A DNA stretch of 6,770 nt, from assembly GCA_947175005.1 (NCBI GenBank), contig CAMWLD010000125.1, forward strand, positions 1 to 6,770, in the 5' to 3' direction. Under the pieces are notes generated by a model. It made no database searches. It had not been told where the DNA came from and worked only from the letters and a program-made list of their open reading frames with translations. Below are positions 1-5,421 of the stretch, one piece after another; position 1 is the first letter of the stretch; every line of letters starts with the position of its first letter. Position numbers and translations under genes: made by a program. This stretch comes from an uncultured Ruminococcus sp. (GTDB lineage: Bacteria; Bacillota; Clostridia; Oscillospirales; Ruminococcaceae).

Positions 1-603
1 CTTTATGCTAACCGTGATGATTATATTTACTACCGCACCGACCACCACTGGACCACGGCGGGGGCGTTTGCGGCGTATACGGCGGCGGGCAGGAAAATGG
101 GCTACACTCCTTTGGGGGAGGATTCCTATGACATTGAGCACGCAGGGAGCGGGTTTTTGGGCACGTTCTACTCAAAGTCCCTTTGGGGCGGCGTAAAGCC
201 CGACACTCTTGACCTATGGCTTCCTACGGACGGCAAGGACGTGAGAAGTGTGAAGATATATTCCGCTATAGGGCAGGAGCCTGCCTCCCATGAGGGAATG
301 TATTTTAGGGAATATCTTGATGTTAAAGATAAATACAGCGTTTTCTTCGGAACAAACCAGCCTATGATAACCGTTGATACAGGCCGTGAGGGGGACAGGC
401 TGCTTATTTTCAAGGACAGCTATGCTCATTGCTTTGTGCCGTTTCTGACCGCTCATTACAGCAGGATAACTATGGTGGATCTGCGGTATATCAATATGTC
501 GTATAAGGATATTATTGATGTGGACGATTATGACTGCGCTCTTTTCCTGTACAATGCGTCTACTTTTATGAGCGATGAGAATTTGAAGAAGCTGAATTAT
601 TGA
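1..603 (+). CDS. DHHW family protein (AlgX/SGNH-like), 5' end missing
   Basis: The reading frame is open from the first base of the window, so this is the C-terminal 200 residues of a longer protein. Residues 12-18 of the fragment read RTDHHWT, the signature that gives the DHHW family its name. It is followed by a FLGTFYSKS segment (about 52-59), a KDSYAHCFVPFL block (about 138-149) and a VDLRY strand (about 159-163). In AlgX/AlgJ-type SGNH-fold enzymes, an Asp/His pair and a Ser in such blocks form the active site, so polysaccharide acetylation or de-esterification at the cell surface is plausible. In Firmicutes the substrate is unknown. The signal peptide or membrane anchor expected at the N terminus lies outside the window. 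The gene ends 85 nt before the decarboxylase-like gene. Family assignment is firm; function is not. Confidence 0.85.
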   Translation, partial: LYANRDDYIYYRTDHHWTTAGAFAAYTAAGRKMGYTPLGEDSYDIEHAGSGFLGTFYSKSLWGGVKPDTLDLWLPTDGKDVRSVKIYSAIGQEPASHEGMYFREYLDVKDKYSVFFGTNQPMITVDTGREGDRLLIFKDSYAHCFVPFLTAHYSRITMVDLRYINMSYKDIIDVDDYDCALFLYNASTFMSDENLKKLNY

Positions 604-664
604 CTGGATGCAAGAAGCAGGAAATACTTACGCCGGACTTTGTTTATTAACCGTCATTTATAAT
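600..664 (+). promoter_or_regulatory. Candidate promoter(s) upstream of the decarboxylase-like gene
   Basis: The 85-nt gap contains a TTGACT box (600-605) spaced 17 nt from AATACT (623-628), a reasonable sigma-A-type pair. It also contains a perfect TATAAT (659-664) without a good -35 box at the right distance. Either could start transcription. The TATAAT option would leave a leader of only about 18 nt before the start at 689. These are motif matches only. Confidence 0.3.
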
Positions 665-671
665 TTTCTGC

Positions 672-677
672 AGAGGG
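672..677 (+). promoter_or_regulatory. Ribosome-binding site deciding the start at 689
   Basis: AGAGGG lies 11 nt upstream of the ATG at 689, a slightly long spacing. The earlier in-frame ATG at 608 has no purine-rich site before it. Confidence 0.5.
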
Positions 678-688
678 TAGGTGCAAAA

Positions 689-2044
689 ATGCCGACACCG
701 ATAGTTGATTTTTGTGAAAAGTACAAAGCCAATGAGATCCTAAGAGCTCATATGCCCGGGCACAAGGGCAGGGGCGAGGACTTTTATGCCTTTGACATTA
801 CCGAAATATCGGGGGCGGACAGCCTTTTTGAGGCTTCGGGAATTATCCGTCAAAGCGAGGAAATGACTGCGGCTTTGTTTGGGGCGTATAAGACACTTTA
901 TTCTGCAGGCGGGTCGACTCTGTGCATTCAGACCATGCTTGCCATGCTTTCAAAGGTCACAGGCTCGAAAACGGTGGTTGCGGCAAGAAACTGCCACAGG
1001 GCTTTTGTGAATGCCTGCGGTATACTGGGGCTTACGGTAAAATGGGTACTGCCAAGGTATGAACACAGTCTGGTGACGGGGGAAATTTCGGCGGAGGAGA
1101 TAAAAGCCCTGCTGGACAGCCTGCCGCCCTGGGAAAAGCCTTGTTGTGTGTACATAACGTCCCCGGATTATATGGGGAAGATCGCTCCTGTTTCCGAGAT
1201 CGCCCGAATTTGTCGGGAAAAGGATATATTTCTTGCGGTGGACAACGCTCATGGGGCGTATCTTAAATTCTGCTCGGAGGATATTCATCCGCTGACGCTG
1301 GGGGCGGACATTTGCTGCGATTCCGCTCATAAGACCCTCCCCGCTCTTACGGGGGCGGCTTATCTGCATATAAAAAATCCCGCTCTTGAGCCTTTTGAGG
1401 GTTTTGCTAAGGGGATAATGAGCTGCTTTGCTTCCACAAGTCCGTCGTATCTTATTTTGCAGTCGCTGGATAGGTGCGGAGAATATTTGCGAAATGAAAT
1501 GGAGGACATTGCGAACAGTGCCAATGGCGGCGGATATTTTTGCGAAATGGAAAATGCGGCGAATGCACTTAAAGAAAGGCTTAAAAATGCGTGGCAAATT
1601 TACGGCGATGAAGCGGGCAAGCTAAGCATTTTCGCCCCGCCCTCGGGATATTCGGGCACGGGGCTTGGAGAGGCTTTGCGGCAAAGGGGCGTGGAGTGCG
1701 AATATGCGGACGATTGCTTTACGGTGCTTATGCTGACAGGGCTTACGGTGGAAGAGATCGGGCGGCTCGGAGATATTTTCGAGAGTATTCCGCAGCCGAG
1801 AATCCTCGTACAACCGCCCGATTACAGTAATTTTTCTCTGCCGCCTGCTGCTATGGGCATAAGAGAGGCTATGATGTCACGGTGGGAGCAGATTCCCACC
1901 ACGGAAGCAGAGGGCAGAATTGCGGCGGCGTGCCTTGCACATTGCCCTCCGGGGGTGTCCGCCATTGCAAGCGGTGAAATTTTTACGGAAGAAATTATTA
2001 AAATTTTGAAAAACTATAGCATTCGGAATGTAATTGTGGTATAA
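689..2044 (+). CDS. Orn/Lys/Arg decarboxylase-family PLP enzyme (YaaO-like)
   Basis: This 451-residue fold-type I PLP enzyme is related to bacterial arginine, lysine and ornithine decarboxylases and to B. subtilis YaaO, which also sits upstream of darA and holB. Visible landmarks are HMPGHKG (21-27), GGSTLCIQ (74-81, the phosphate-binding turn), SPDYMG (158-163), AVDNAHG (183-189, with Asp185 expected to contact the PLP pyridine nitrogen), and DSAHKT (211-216) with Lys215 as the Schiff-base lysine. A C-terminal PPGVSAIASGE block (420-430) corresponds to the family's YPPGIP..PGE segment, but Cys419 replaces the usual Tyr. I chose ATG 689 over ATG 608 because the extra 27 residues lack family resemblance and a ribosome-binding site. 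The reaction is probably amino-acid decarboxylation feeding polyamine synthesis, but substrate specificity cannot be read from the sequence. Confidence 0.88.
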   Translation: MPTPIVDFCEKYKANEILRAHMPGHKGRGEDFYAFDITEISGADSLFEASGIIRQSEEMTAALFGAYKTLYSAGGSTLCIQTMLAMLSKVTGSKTVVAARNCHRAFVNACGILGLTVKWVLPRYEHSLVTGEISAEEIKALLDSLPPWEKPCCVYITSPDYMGKIAPVSEIARICREKDIFLAVDNAHGAYLKFCSEDIHPLTLGADICCDSAHKTLPALTGAAYLHIKNPALEPFEGFAKGIMSCFASTSPSYLILQSLDRCGEYLRNEMEDIANSANGGGYFCEMENAANALKERLKNAWQIYGDEAGKLSIFAPPSGYSGTGLGEALRQRGVECEYADDCFTVLMLTGLTVEEIGRLGDIFESIPQPRILVQPPDYSNFSLPPAAMGIREAMMSRWEQIPTTEAEGRIAAACLAHCPPGVSAIASGEIFTEEIIKILKNYSIRNVIVV

Positions 2045-2045
2045 T
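2037..2045 (+). promoter_or_regulatory. Candidate extended -10 promoter for darA-holB
   Basis: TGGTATAAT fits the extended -10 pattern (TG at 2037-2038, one spacer base, TATAAT at 2040-2045). It overlaps the stop codon of the preceding gene. No good -35 box lies 16-18 nt upstream, which is common for extended -10 promoters. Transcription would start near 2052 and leave a leader of about 80 nt before darA. Confidence 0.45.
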
Positions 2046-2132
2046 AGAGTTATAGGGATATGGATATAGTTTGCCGGCATGAATTTTTTGACTGCTGCAT
2101 TCAAATCCCAACCTGTGAAAGGTCATGATATT

Positions 2133-2456
2133 ATGAAACTCATCTATGCAATTGTCAACAACGACGACAGCTACTCGGTGTCCTCCGAGCTTACACGCAA
2201 CGGATATCAGGCCACAAAGCTCGCTTCCACGGGCGGTTTCCTTATGGCGGGAAACACCACGTTTCTCATTTGCGTGGACGAGGCAAGGGTGGACGGAGCG
2301 ATCGAGGTTATAAGGCGATGCTCACGAAAGCGCAAGCAATACGTCCCCTCCCCTGCTGCGGGCAGGACGGAAACTGCGGGGGATTTCCCCATTGAGGTTT
2401 CCGTGGGCGGCGCTACGGTGTTTGTGACGGATATAGAAAGGTTTGAGAAGCTGTGA
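2133..2456 (+). CDS. darA: Cyclic-di-AMP receptor DarA (PII-like, PstA/YaaQ)
   Basis: This is a 107-residue cytosolic protein, close to the 109 residues of B. subtilis YaaQ/DarA. It belongs to the PII-like trimeric family that binds the second messenger c-di-AMP; its downstream target is not established. The family signature is clear: MKLIYAIVNNDD at the N terminus, TKLASTGGFLMAGNTT at 28-43 with Thr28, Phe36 and Asn41 in the nucleotide-binding loop region, and a C-terminal ATVFVTDIERFEKL. Positions 26 and 47 are Gln and Cys, where I recall Arg and Gly in characterised homologues. The ATG at 2133 is chosen over 2079 because the family starts exactly there and GAAAGG (2117-2122) precedes it by 10 nt. 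It overlaps holB by 4 nt, so the two genes are co-transcribed and probably translationally coupled. Confidence 0.93.
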   Translation: MKLIYAIVNNDDSYSVSSELTRNGYQATKLASTGGFLMAGNTTFLICVDEARVDGAIEVIRRCSRKRKQYVPSPAAGRTETAGDFPIEVSVGGATVFVTDIERFEKL

Positions 2457-3484
2457 CCCTTTATTCAAAGGAATCTGTTGCTGCGACCTGCAAGGCTATG
2501 AGCCGCACAGGCAGATTTGTTCATTCGTTCCTTATTACGGGGGCGCAGGGGACGGGGAAAAAGGTGGCTGCAAGGTATTTGGCAATGTCGCTGTTGTGCA
2601 GTGCAAAGTCTTCAGAGAATGAGCCTTGCGGTGTTTGCAGGGAATGCAGCAGGATACTGCGGGGACAGCACCCCGACTTTATTGAGGTGGAGAAAAGCGG
2701 CGCTTCCTTTTCGGTCAAAGACATAAGGGAAAAGGTCGTTGCGGACTGCTATACTCCCCCTAACGACTGTGACCGCAAGGTGTATCTTTTGGCGGACTGT
2801 GATGGCTGGATGGACGCGGCACAGGACGCACTGCTTAAAGTCACGGAAGATCCTCCGGATTACGGATATTTCATATTTACAGCGAAGATACGTGAAGTTT
2901 TCCTGCCCACTCTTATTTCCCGATCTATGACCATGGAGGTGCATGAGGCGGGCATTGGTGAATGCGAGGCGGCTTTAAGGGAGCATTCTTTAATCTCCCC
3001 TAAGAAAAAGGATTTCACTGAGGAAAATATTTCCCGTGCCGCAAAGATTTTCGGGGGAAATATCGGCTGTGCCATTGAATATATTGAGGGCAGAGGGCAG
3101 CTTGCGGGCAGCGGTAAGCTGGCCAAGGCTGCAAACACGGCTATGGACGCGGCAAGGGCTATTGCAGAGCGTAACGAGTATGCACTGGCGGCGGCGCTCG
3201 CTTCTGCTTCGGGAAACCGTGAGGAAATGCGGACGGTGCTGGAAATGCTTTCCCGTGTTATCCGTGACAGTGCGGCGGCAAGAGTTTTTTCGGGAGAGGG
3301 AGAGAACGGCAATGCTGCGGGGTTTATTGGCTGTGCCCGTGAGGAAAGTCTGCGGATCGCTGAATTTGCGGGGAGCGCTAAGCTGAATGAAATGTATGAG
3401 GCTATACGTGAGGCGTCGTATCTTTGCACACGAAATTGCAGCGGCGCGGCGGTGGCAAGTGTGCTGACGGGAAAATTATTGTAA
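2453..3484 (+). CDS. holB: DNA polymerase III subunit delta' (clamp loader)
   Basis: This 343-residue AAA+ protein is the delta' subunit of the clamp loader that places the beta sliding clamp on DNA. It starts with GTG at 2453, overlapping the darA stop as GTGA; AGAAAGG (2435-2441) is the likely ribosome-binding site. Features visible in order: Walker A GAQGTGKK (30-37), a zinc-module cysteine set C49, C59, C62, C65, a Walker-B-like KVYLLADCD (109-117) followed by AAQDALLKVTEDPP (122-135), and an ISRS (155-158) where the family normally has SRC. The C-terminal third is divergent and helical, as is usual for delta'. The length rules out the larger tau/gamma subunit DnaX, and the position between darA and ricT matches the holB locus in other Firmicutes. 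The SRS variant is a mild deviation, since delta' itself is not expected to hydrolyse ATP. Confidence 0.92.
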   Translation: MTLYSKESVAATCKAMSRTGRFVHSFLITGAQGTGKKVAARYLAMSLLCSAKSSENEPCGVCRECSRILRGQHPDFIEVEKSGASFSVKDIREKVVADCYTPPNDCDRKVYLLADCDGWMDAAQDALLKVTEDPPDYGYFIFTAKIREVFLPTLISRSMTMEVHEAGIGECEAALREHSLISPKKKDFTEENISRAAKIFGGNIGCAIEYIEGRGQLAGSGKLAKAANTAMDAARAIAERNEYALAAALASASGNREEMRTVLEMLSRVIRDSAAARVFSGEGENGNAAGFIGCAREESLRIAEFAGSAKLNEMYEAIREASYLCTRNCSGAAVASVLTGKLL

Positions 3485-3538
3485 TATATACACAAAAATT
3501 TACATAAAAATTCGTTAGATGTTCCGAAAGGTCAAAGC

Positions 3539-3578
3539 TTGAAAGATACAGGTCAGTCCCTGCGTTTCAACGTTTTTT
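3539..3578 (+). terminator. Weak terminator or attenuator-like hairpin between holB and ricT
   Basis: TTGAAA (3539-3544) pairs with TTTCAA (3565-3570), and CAGG (3549-3552) pairs with CCTG (3559-3562). A 4/2-nt internal loop separates the two stems and the apical loop is 6 nt. A run of six T (3573-3578) follows 2 nt later. The stem is AT-rich and interrupted, so termination is probably partial. It would lower ricT output relative to holB unless ricT has its own promoter. Confidence 0.4.
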
Positions 3579-3609
3579 AATGTGCAAAATCATGTAAAGG
3601 AGCTCAAAA

Positions 3610-4485
3610 ATGGTAGAAATTATCGGCGTAAGGTTTAAACAGGCGGGGCGTACCTATTATTTTTCCCCAGGAGGAAAGCAAGTCAAGACGGGGGAAAAGG
3701 TTATTGTGGAGACATCCAAGGGCGTGGAATGCGGAGATGTGGTGCTGGATAACCGCATGGTGGAGGACGAGCGGGTTGTAAGTCCGCTGAAGCCGATTAT
3801 CCGCATTGCGGGCGAGCGGGATATGCGCATTATAGAGCAGAACCGCCAAAAGGAAATCACTGCGATGAAGATATGCCAGGAGAAGATAGCCGCCCATGGA
3901 CTTAACATGAAGCTGGTGGACGTGGAGTGCACCTTTGACAACAACAAGCTGCTGTTTTATTTCACGGCGGAATCGAGGATAGATTTTCGTGAACTGGTAA
4001 AGGACTTGGCGGCGGTTTTCCGCACCAGGATTGAGCTTCGGCAGATAGGTGTGCGTGACGAGGCGAAAATGCTGGGGGGATTGGGCGTTTGCGGCAGGGC
4101 ATTCTGCTGCAAGACGTTTCTTCCGGATTTCCAGCCTGTGTCAATAAAAATGGCAAAGGAGCAGGGGCTTAGCCTTAACACCACAAAAATTTCCGGCACC
4201 TGCGGGAGGCTTATGTGCTGCCTTAAATATGAGCAGGACTTTTACGAGGAGCAGCTTGCGGGTCTGCCGAAGGTGGGGGCATATGTTAAGACGCCGCAGT
4301 TCAAGGGGTATGTGGAAGAAGTCAATGTCCTCAGCGGAAAAATTCGGGTAAAGCCCGAAAGATCCGATGATCCTGCCGCCACCTTTGAGCGTGACGACAT
4401 AAAGGTGATCCGTGACGGCAAGGGCAAGCAGGAAAGGCTGGACAAGGAGGAGTTCCGTGCTTTAAAACAGTTAGAGGACAAATAA
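3610..4485 (+). CDS. ricT: RicT/YaaT, PSP1-domain Fe-S protein of the RicAFT complex
   Basis: This 291-residue PSP1 C-terminal-domain protein (275 in B. subtilis) starts at ATG 3610, 7 nt after AAAGGAG (3596-3602). In B. subtilis, RicT joins RicA (YmcA) and RicF (YlbF) in a cytosolic complex that carries [4Fe-4S] clusters, helps RNase Y process certain operon mRNAs, and affects sporulation, competence and biofilm formation. The conserved cysteines are all present: C161, C166 and C167 in GVCGRAFCC, and C198, C203 and C204 in GTCGRLMCC. The conserved IKMAKEQGLSLN segment lies between them (179-190). The N-terminal third (MVEIIGVRFK ... GVECGDVV) is the usual beta-rich region. No ricA or ricF is in the window; they are normally elsewhere in the genome. 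The yabA gene often found just downstream is not here. Confidence 0.93.
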   Translation: MVEIIGVRFKQAGRTYYFSPGGKQVKTGEKVIVETSKGVECGDVVLDNRMVEDERVVSPLKPIIRIAGERDMRIIEQNRQKEITAMKICQEKIAAHGLNMKLVDVECTFDNNKLLFYFTAESRIDFRELVKDLAAVFRTRIELRQIGVRDEAKMLGGLGVCGRAFCCKTFLPDFQPVSIKMAKEQGLSLNTTKISGTCGRLMCCLKYEQDFYEEQLAGLPKVGAYVKTPQFKGYVEEVNVLSGKIRVKPERSDDPAATFERDDIKVIRDGKGKQERLDKEEFRALKQLEDK

Positions 4486-4538
4486 ATGTTATATCCATAA
4501 CAAATTCACGATCAATTCGTTAAATATTTACTAATTTC

Positions 4539-4545
4539 AAGGAGG
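4539..4545 (+). promoter_or_regulatory. Strong Shine-Dalgarno site of the 55-residue ORF
   Basis: AAGGAGG is a full anti-16S match, 7 nt before ATG 4553. It is the best ribosome-binding site on the plus strand of the window and is the main evidence that the short ORF is translated. Confidence 0.75.
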
Positions 4546-4552
4546 AATAATC

Positions 4553-4720
4553 ATGGGAAGAGTTCACAAGGGCATTACGATTGCCAGAGACATTTTGCTT
4601 ATAGTTACCTGCTGTCTGGCGGTTGCCGAAATGGTGCTGATGATAGTGGGTCATGCTATCGGCAGGAAATATTACAGAGGGTATGTAAGGATCAAGGATT
4701 CGGATGAATTGCCCTTTTAG
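4553..4720 (+). CDS. Small single-pass membrane protein, unknown function
   Basis: This ORF encodes 55 residues, starting MGRVHKGITI and ending DSDELPF. I do not recognise the family. The N terminus is basic (Arg3, His5, Lys6, Arg12). Residues about 13-36 form one hydrophobic segment (DILLIVTCC..., with Cys20-Cys21 and one Glu at 26), followed by a basic, Tyr-rich tail (GRKYYRGYVRIK, 37-48). This looks like a single transmembrane helix with a short cytoplasmic or juxtamembrane tail. It lies 67 nt downstream of ricT on the same strand, with the consensus ribosome-binding site 7 nt upstream, and is followed at once by a strong hairpin. It is therefore probably the last gene of the darA-holB-ricT transcript. 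The Glu inside the hydrophobic stretch could mediate helix packing. A toxin-like or regulatory micropeptide role is possible but unsupported. Confidence 0.65.
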   Translation: MGRVHKGITIARDILLIVTCCLAVAEMVLMIVGHAIGRKYYRGYVRIKDSDELPF

Positions 4721-4740
4721 AGGCAAGATGTTAAAGGGAT

Positions 4741-4776
4741 AGAGGCCGGATGAGCGAATTCGCTCGTCCAGCCTCT
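4741..4776 (+). terminator. Strong hairpin at the end of the plus-strand gene group
   Basis: AGAGGC (4741-4746) pairs with GCCTCT (4771-4776). After one C/A mismatch the stem continues as GGATGAGCG against CGCTCGTCC (one T/G wobble) around an AATT loop. That makes a 16-position stem with 15 pairs. No T-run follows on either strand, so it is not a textbook intrinsic terminator. It may act as an mRNA 3' end stabiliser or a Rho-independent terminator of unusual type. Confidence 0.5.
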
Positions 4777-4800
4777 AACTTCTCTATCCTATAACAACCA

Positions 4801-4836
4801 AAAGGCTAAATGAACCGAGAGGAACATTTAGCCTTT
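4801..4836 (-). terminator. Intrinsic terminator of pilA2 (possibly bidirectional)
   Basis: AAAGGCTAAATG (4801-4812) and CATTTAGCCTTT (4825-4836) form a perfect 12-bp stem with a 12-nt loop. Read on the minus strand it lies just past the pilA2 stop, and the 3' side continues as CCTTTTGGTTGTTAT, an acceptable U-rich tail. On the plus strand the tail is only TTTAATTG, so termination there would be weaker. Confidence 0.75.
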
Positions 4837-4849
4837 AATTGATATAAAA

Positions 4850-5329
4850 TTACATATCAGCTGCCCAAGAGGCACCTGCTTCACGGGATTCATTGGGATA
4901 GTTTCCTACGAAGCGATCTGTGGGGGCTTTTGCCCAGGAAGCAGCTTTTGGCGTTCCGCTGCCGTGTACCACAACCTCTGTATATCCTGCTCTGTTTCCT
5001 GATATCCCCATGGTGATTCTCAATGCTGTAAGCAGGTCGGCATCGGTAGGCATTGCTGTGGGAACTTCAATAGAATCCGGCTCACTGCCTGTTTTTTCCA
5101 AGGATTGAGGTGTGGTTATAGAGCAGCCGGAATTCATGCTGTACCCCGCAACGCTGCATTTTGTGCTGTAGTTTGCTGTGTTGGTGTAGACCAGCTTGGC
5201 ATTTGAATTTGCTGTGGAGATTTTGGAATCACCTACATAGCCCAGCATTGAAGGCACAAGTATAGCCACCAAAACTCCTATTATGGCTATTGTAACAATA
5301 AGTTCAATCAGCGTAAATCCCTTTAACAT
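4850..5329 (-). CDS. pilA2: Type IV pilin PilA2, probable minor or cell-associated pilin
   Basis: This is a 159-residue prepilin with a 4-residue leader, MLKG, cleaved before FTLIELIVTIAIIGVL. Phe at +1 and Glu at +5 of the mature protein are the class III signal expected by prepilin peptidase. The hydrophobic N-terminal helix leads into YVGDSKISTANSNAKLVYTNTA (31-52), nearly the same as in PilA1, and the C-terminal SWAKAPTDRFVGNYP (131-145) is also shared. Two cysteines, C58 and C69, could close a small disulphide loop. ATG 5329 is chosen rather than GTG 5338 because GGAAAGGGG ends 8 nt before the ATG and would overlap the GTG. Codon use is ordinary (6 ATA among 11 Ile codons), unlike pilA1. 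By analogy with the R. albus locus recalled from the literature, pilA2 is much less expressed than pilA1 and its product stays with the membrane. Confidence 0.88.
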   Translation of the reverse strand: MLKGFTLIELIVTIAIIGVLVAILVPSMLGYVGDSKISTANSNAKLVYTNTANYSTKCSVAGYSMNSGCSITTPQSLEKTGSEPDSIEVPTAMPTDADLLTALRITMGISGNRAGYTEVVVHGSGTPKAASWAKAPTDRFVGNYPNESREAGASWAADM

Positions 5330-5337
5330 TATAATCA

Positions 5338-5346
5338 CCCCTTTCC
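5338..5346 (-). promoter_or_regulatory. Ribosome-binding site of pilA2, abutting the pilA1 terminator
   Basis: On the minus strand GGAAAGGGG lies 8 nt before ATG 5329. It begins directly after the T-run of the upstream terminator (last T at 5347), so no promoter can fit between the terminator and this site. Confidence 0.7.
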
Positions 5347-5376
5347 AAAAAAGGCTGCCGAAAACCGACAGCCTTT
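5347..5376 (-). terminator. Intrinsic terminator between pilA1 and pilA2
   Basis: On the minus strand AAAGGCTG (5376-5369) pairs with CAGCCTTT (5357-5350). The stem extends by a T/G wobble and two GC pairs, and the T-run totals six bases (5352-5347), three beyond the stem. It lies about 45 nt after the pilA1 stop and should end most pilA1 transcripts, leaving pilA2 to read-through. Confidence 0.75.
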
Positions 5377-5383
5377 AATGTTA

Positions 5384-5413
5384 TTAGCTTAATGCTATTT
5401 CAAATCAAGCTAA
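5384..5413. repeat. Short inverted repeat in the pilA1 3' untranslated region
   Basis: TTAGCTT (5384-5390) and AAGCTAA (5407-5413) are perfect 7-nt inverted copies separated by 16 nt. Together with the terminator they put two stems after pilA1. The AT-rich stem is weak and could be chance. Confidence 0.4.
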
Positions 5414-5421
5414 AATCGGAA

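Noticed and set aside
608..688. N-terminal extension of the decarboxylase-like gene from ATG 608
   Set aside because: The ATG has no ribosome-binding site, the 27 extra residues do not resemble the family N terminus, and ATG 689 has a plausible site and begins the expected sequence.
950..1597. 215-codon open frame on the minus strand inside the decarboxylase-like gene
   Set aside because: Its product shows no recognisable motif and it is antisense to a clearly coding, motif-rich gene.
2006..2045. TTGAAA (2006-2011) as -35 partner of TATAAT (2040-2045)
   Set aside because: The 28-nt spacing is far outside the functional range; only the extended -10 reading is tenable.
2079..2132. Longer darA start at ATG 2079
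   Set aside because: DarA homologues start MKLIYAIV, and only ATG 2133 gives that start with a suitable ribosome-binding site.
2860..3495. 211-codon open frame on the minus strand inside holB
   Set aside because: It is a low-complexity Ala/Ser-rich product typical of antisense translation of a GC-rich coding frame.
4486..4552. TGTTAT/ATAACA inverted repeat (4487-4502) as the ricT terminator
   Set aside because: The 6-bp AT-rich stem has no T-run after it and is too weak to call.
5330..5338. GTG start for pilA2 at 5338
   Set aside because: The GTG overlaps the purine-rich ribosome-binding site; ATG 5329 has 8-nt spacing and a standard MLKG leader.
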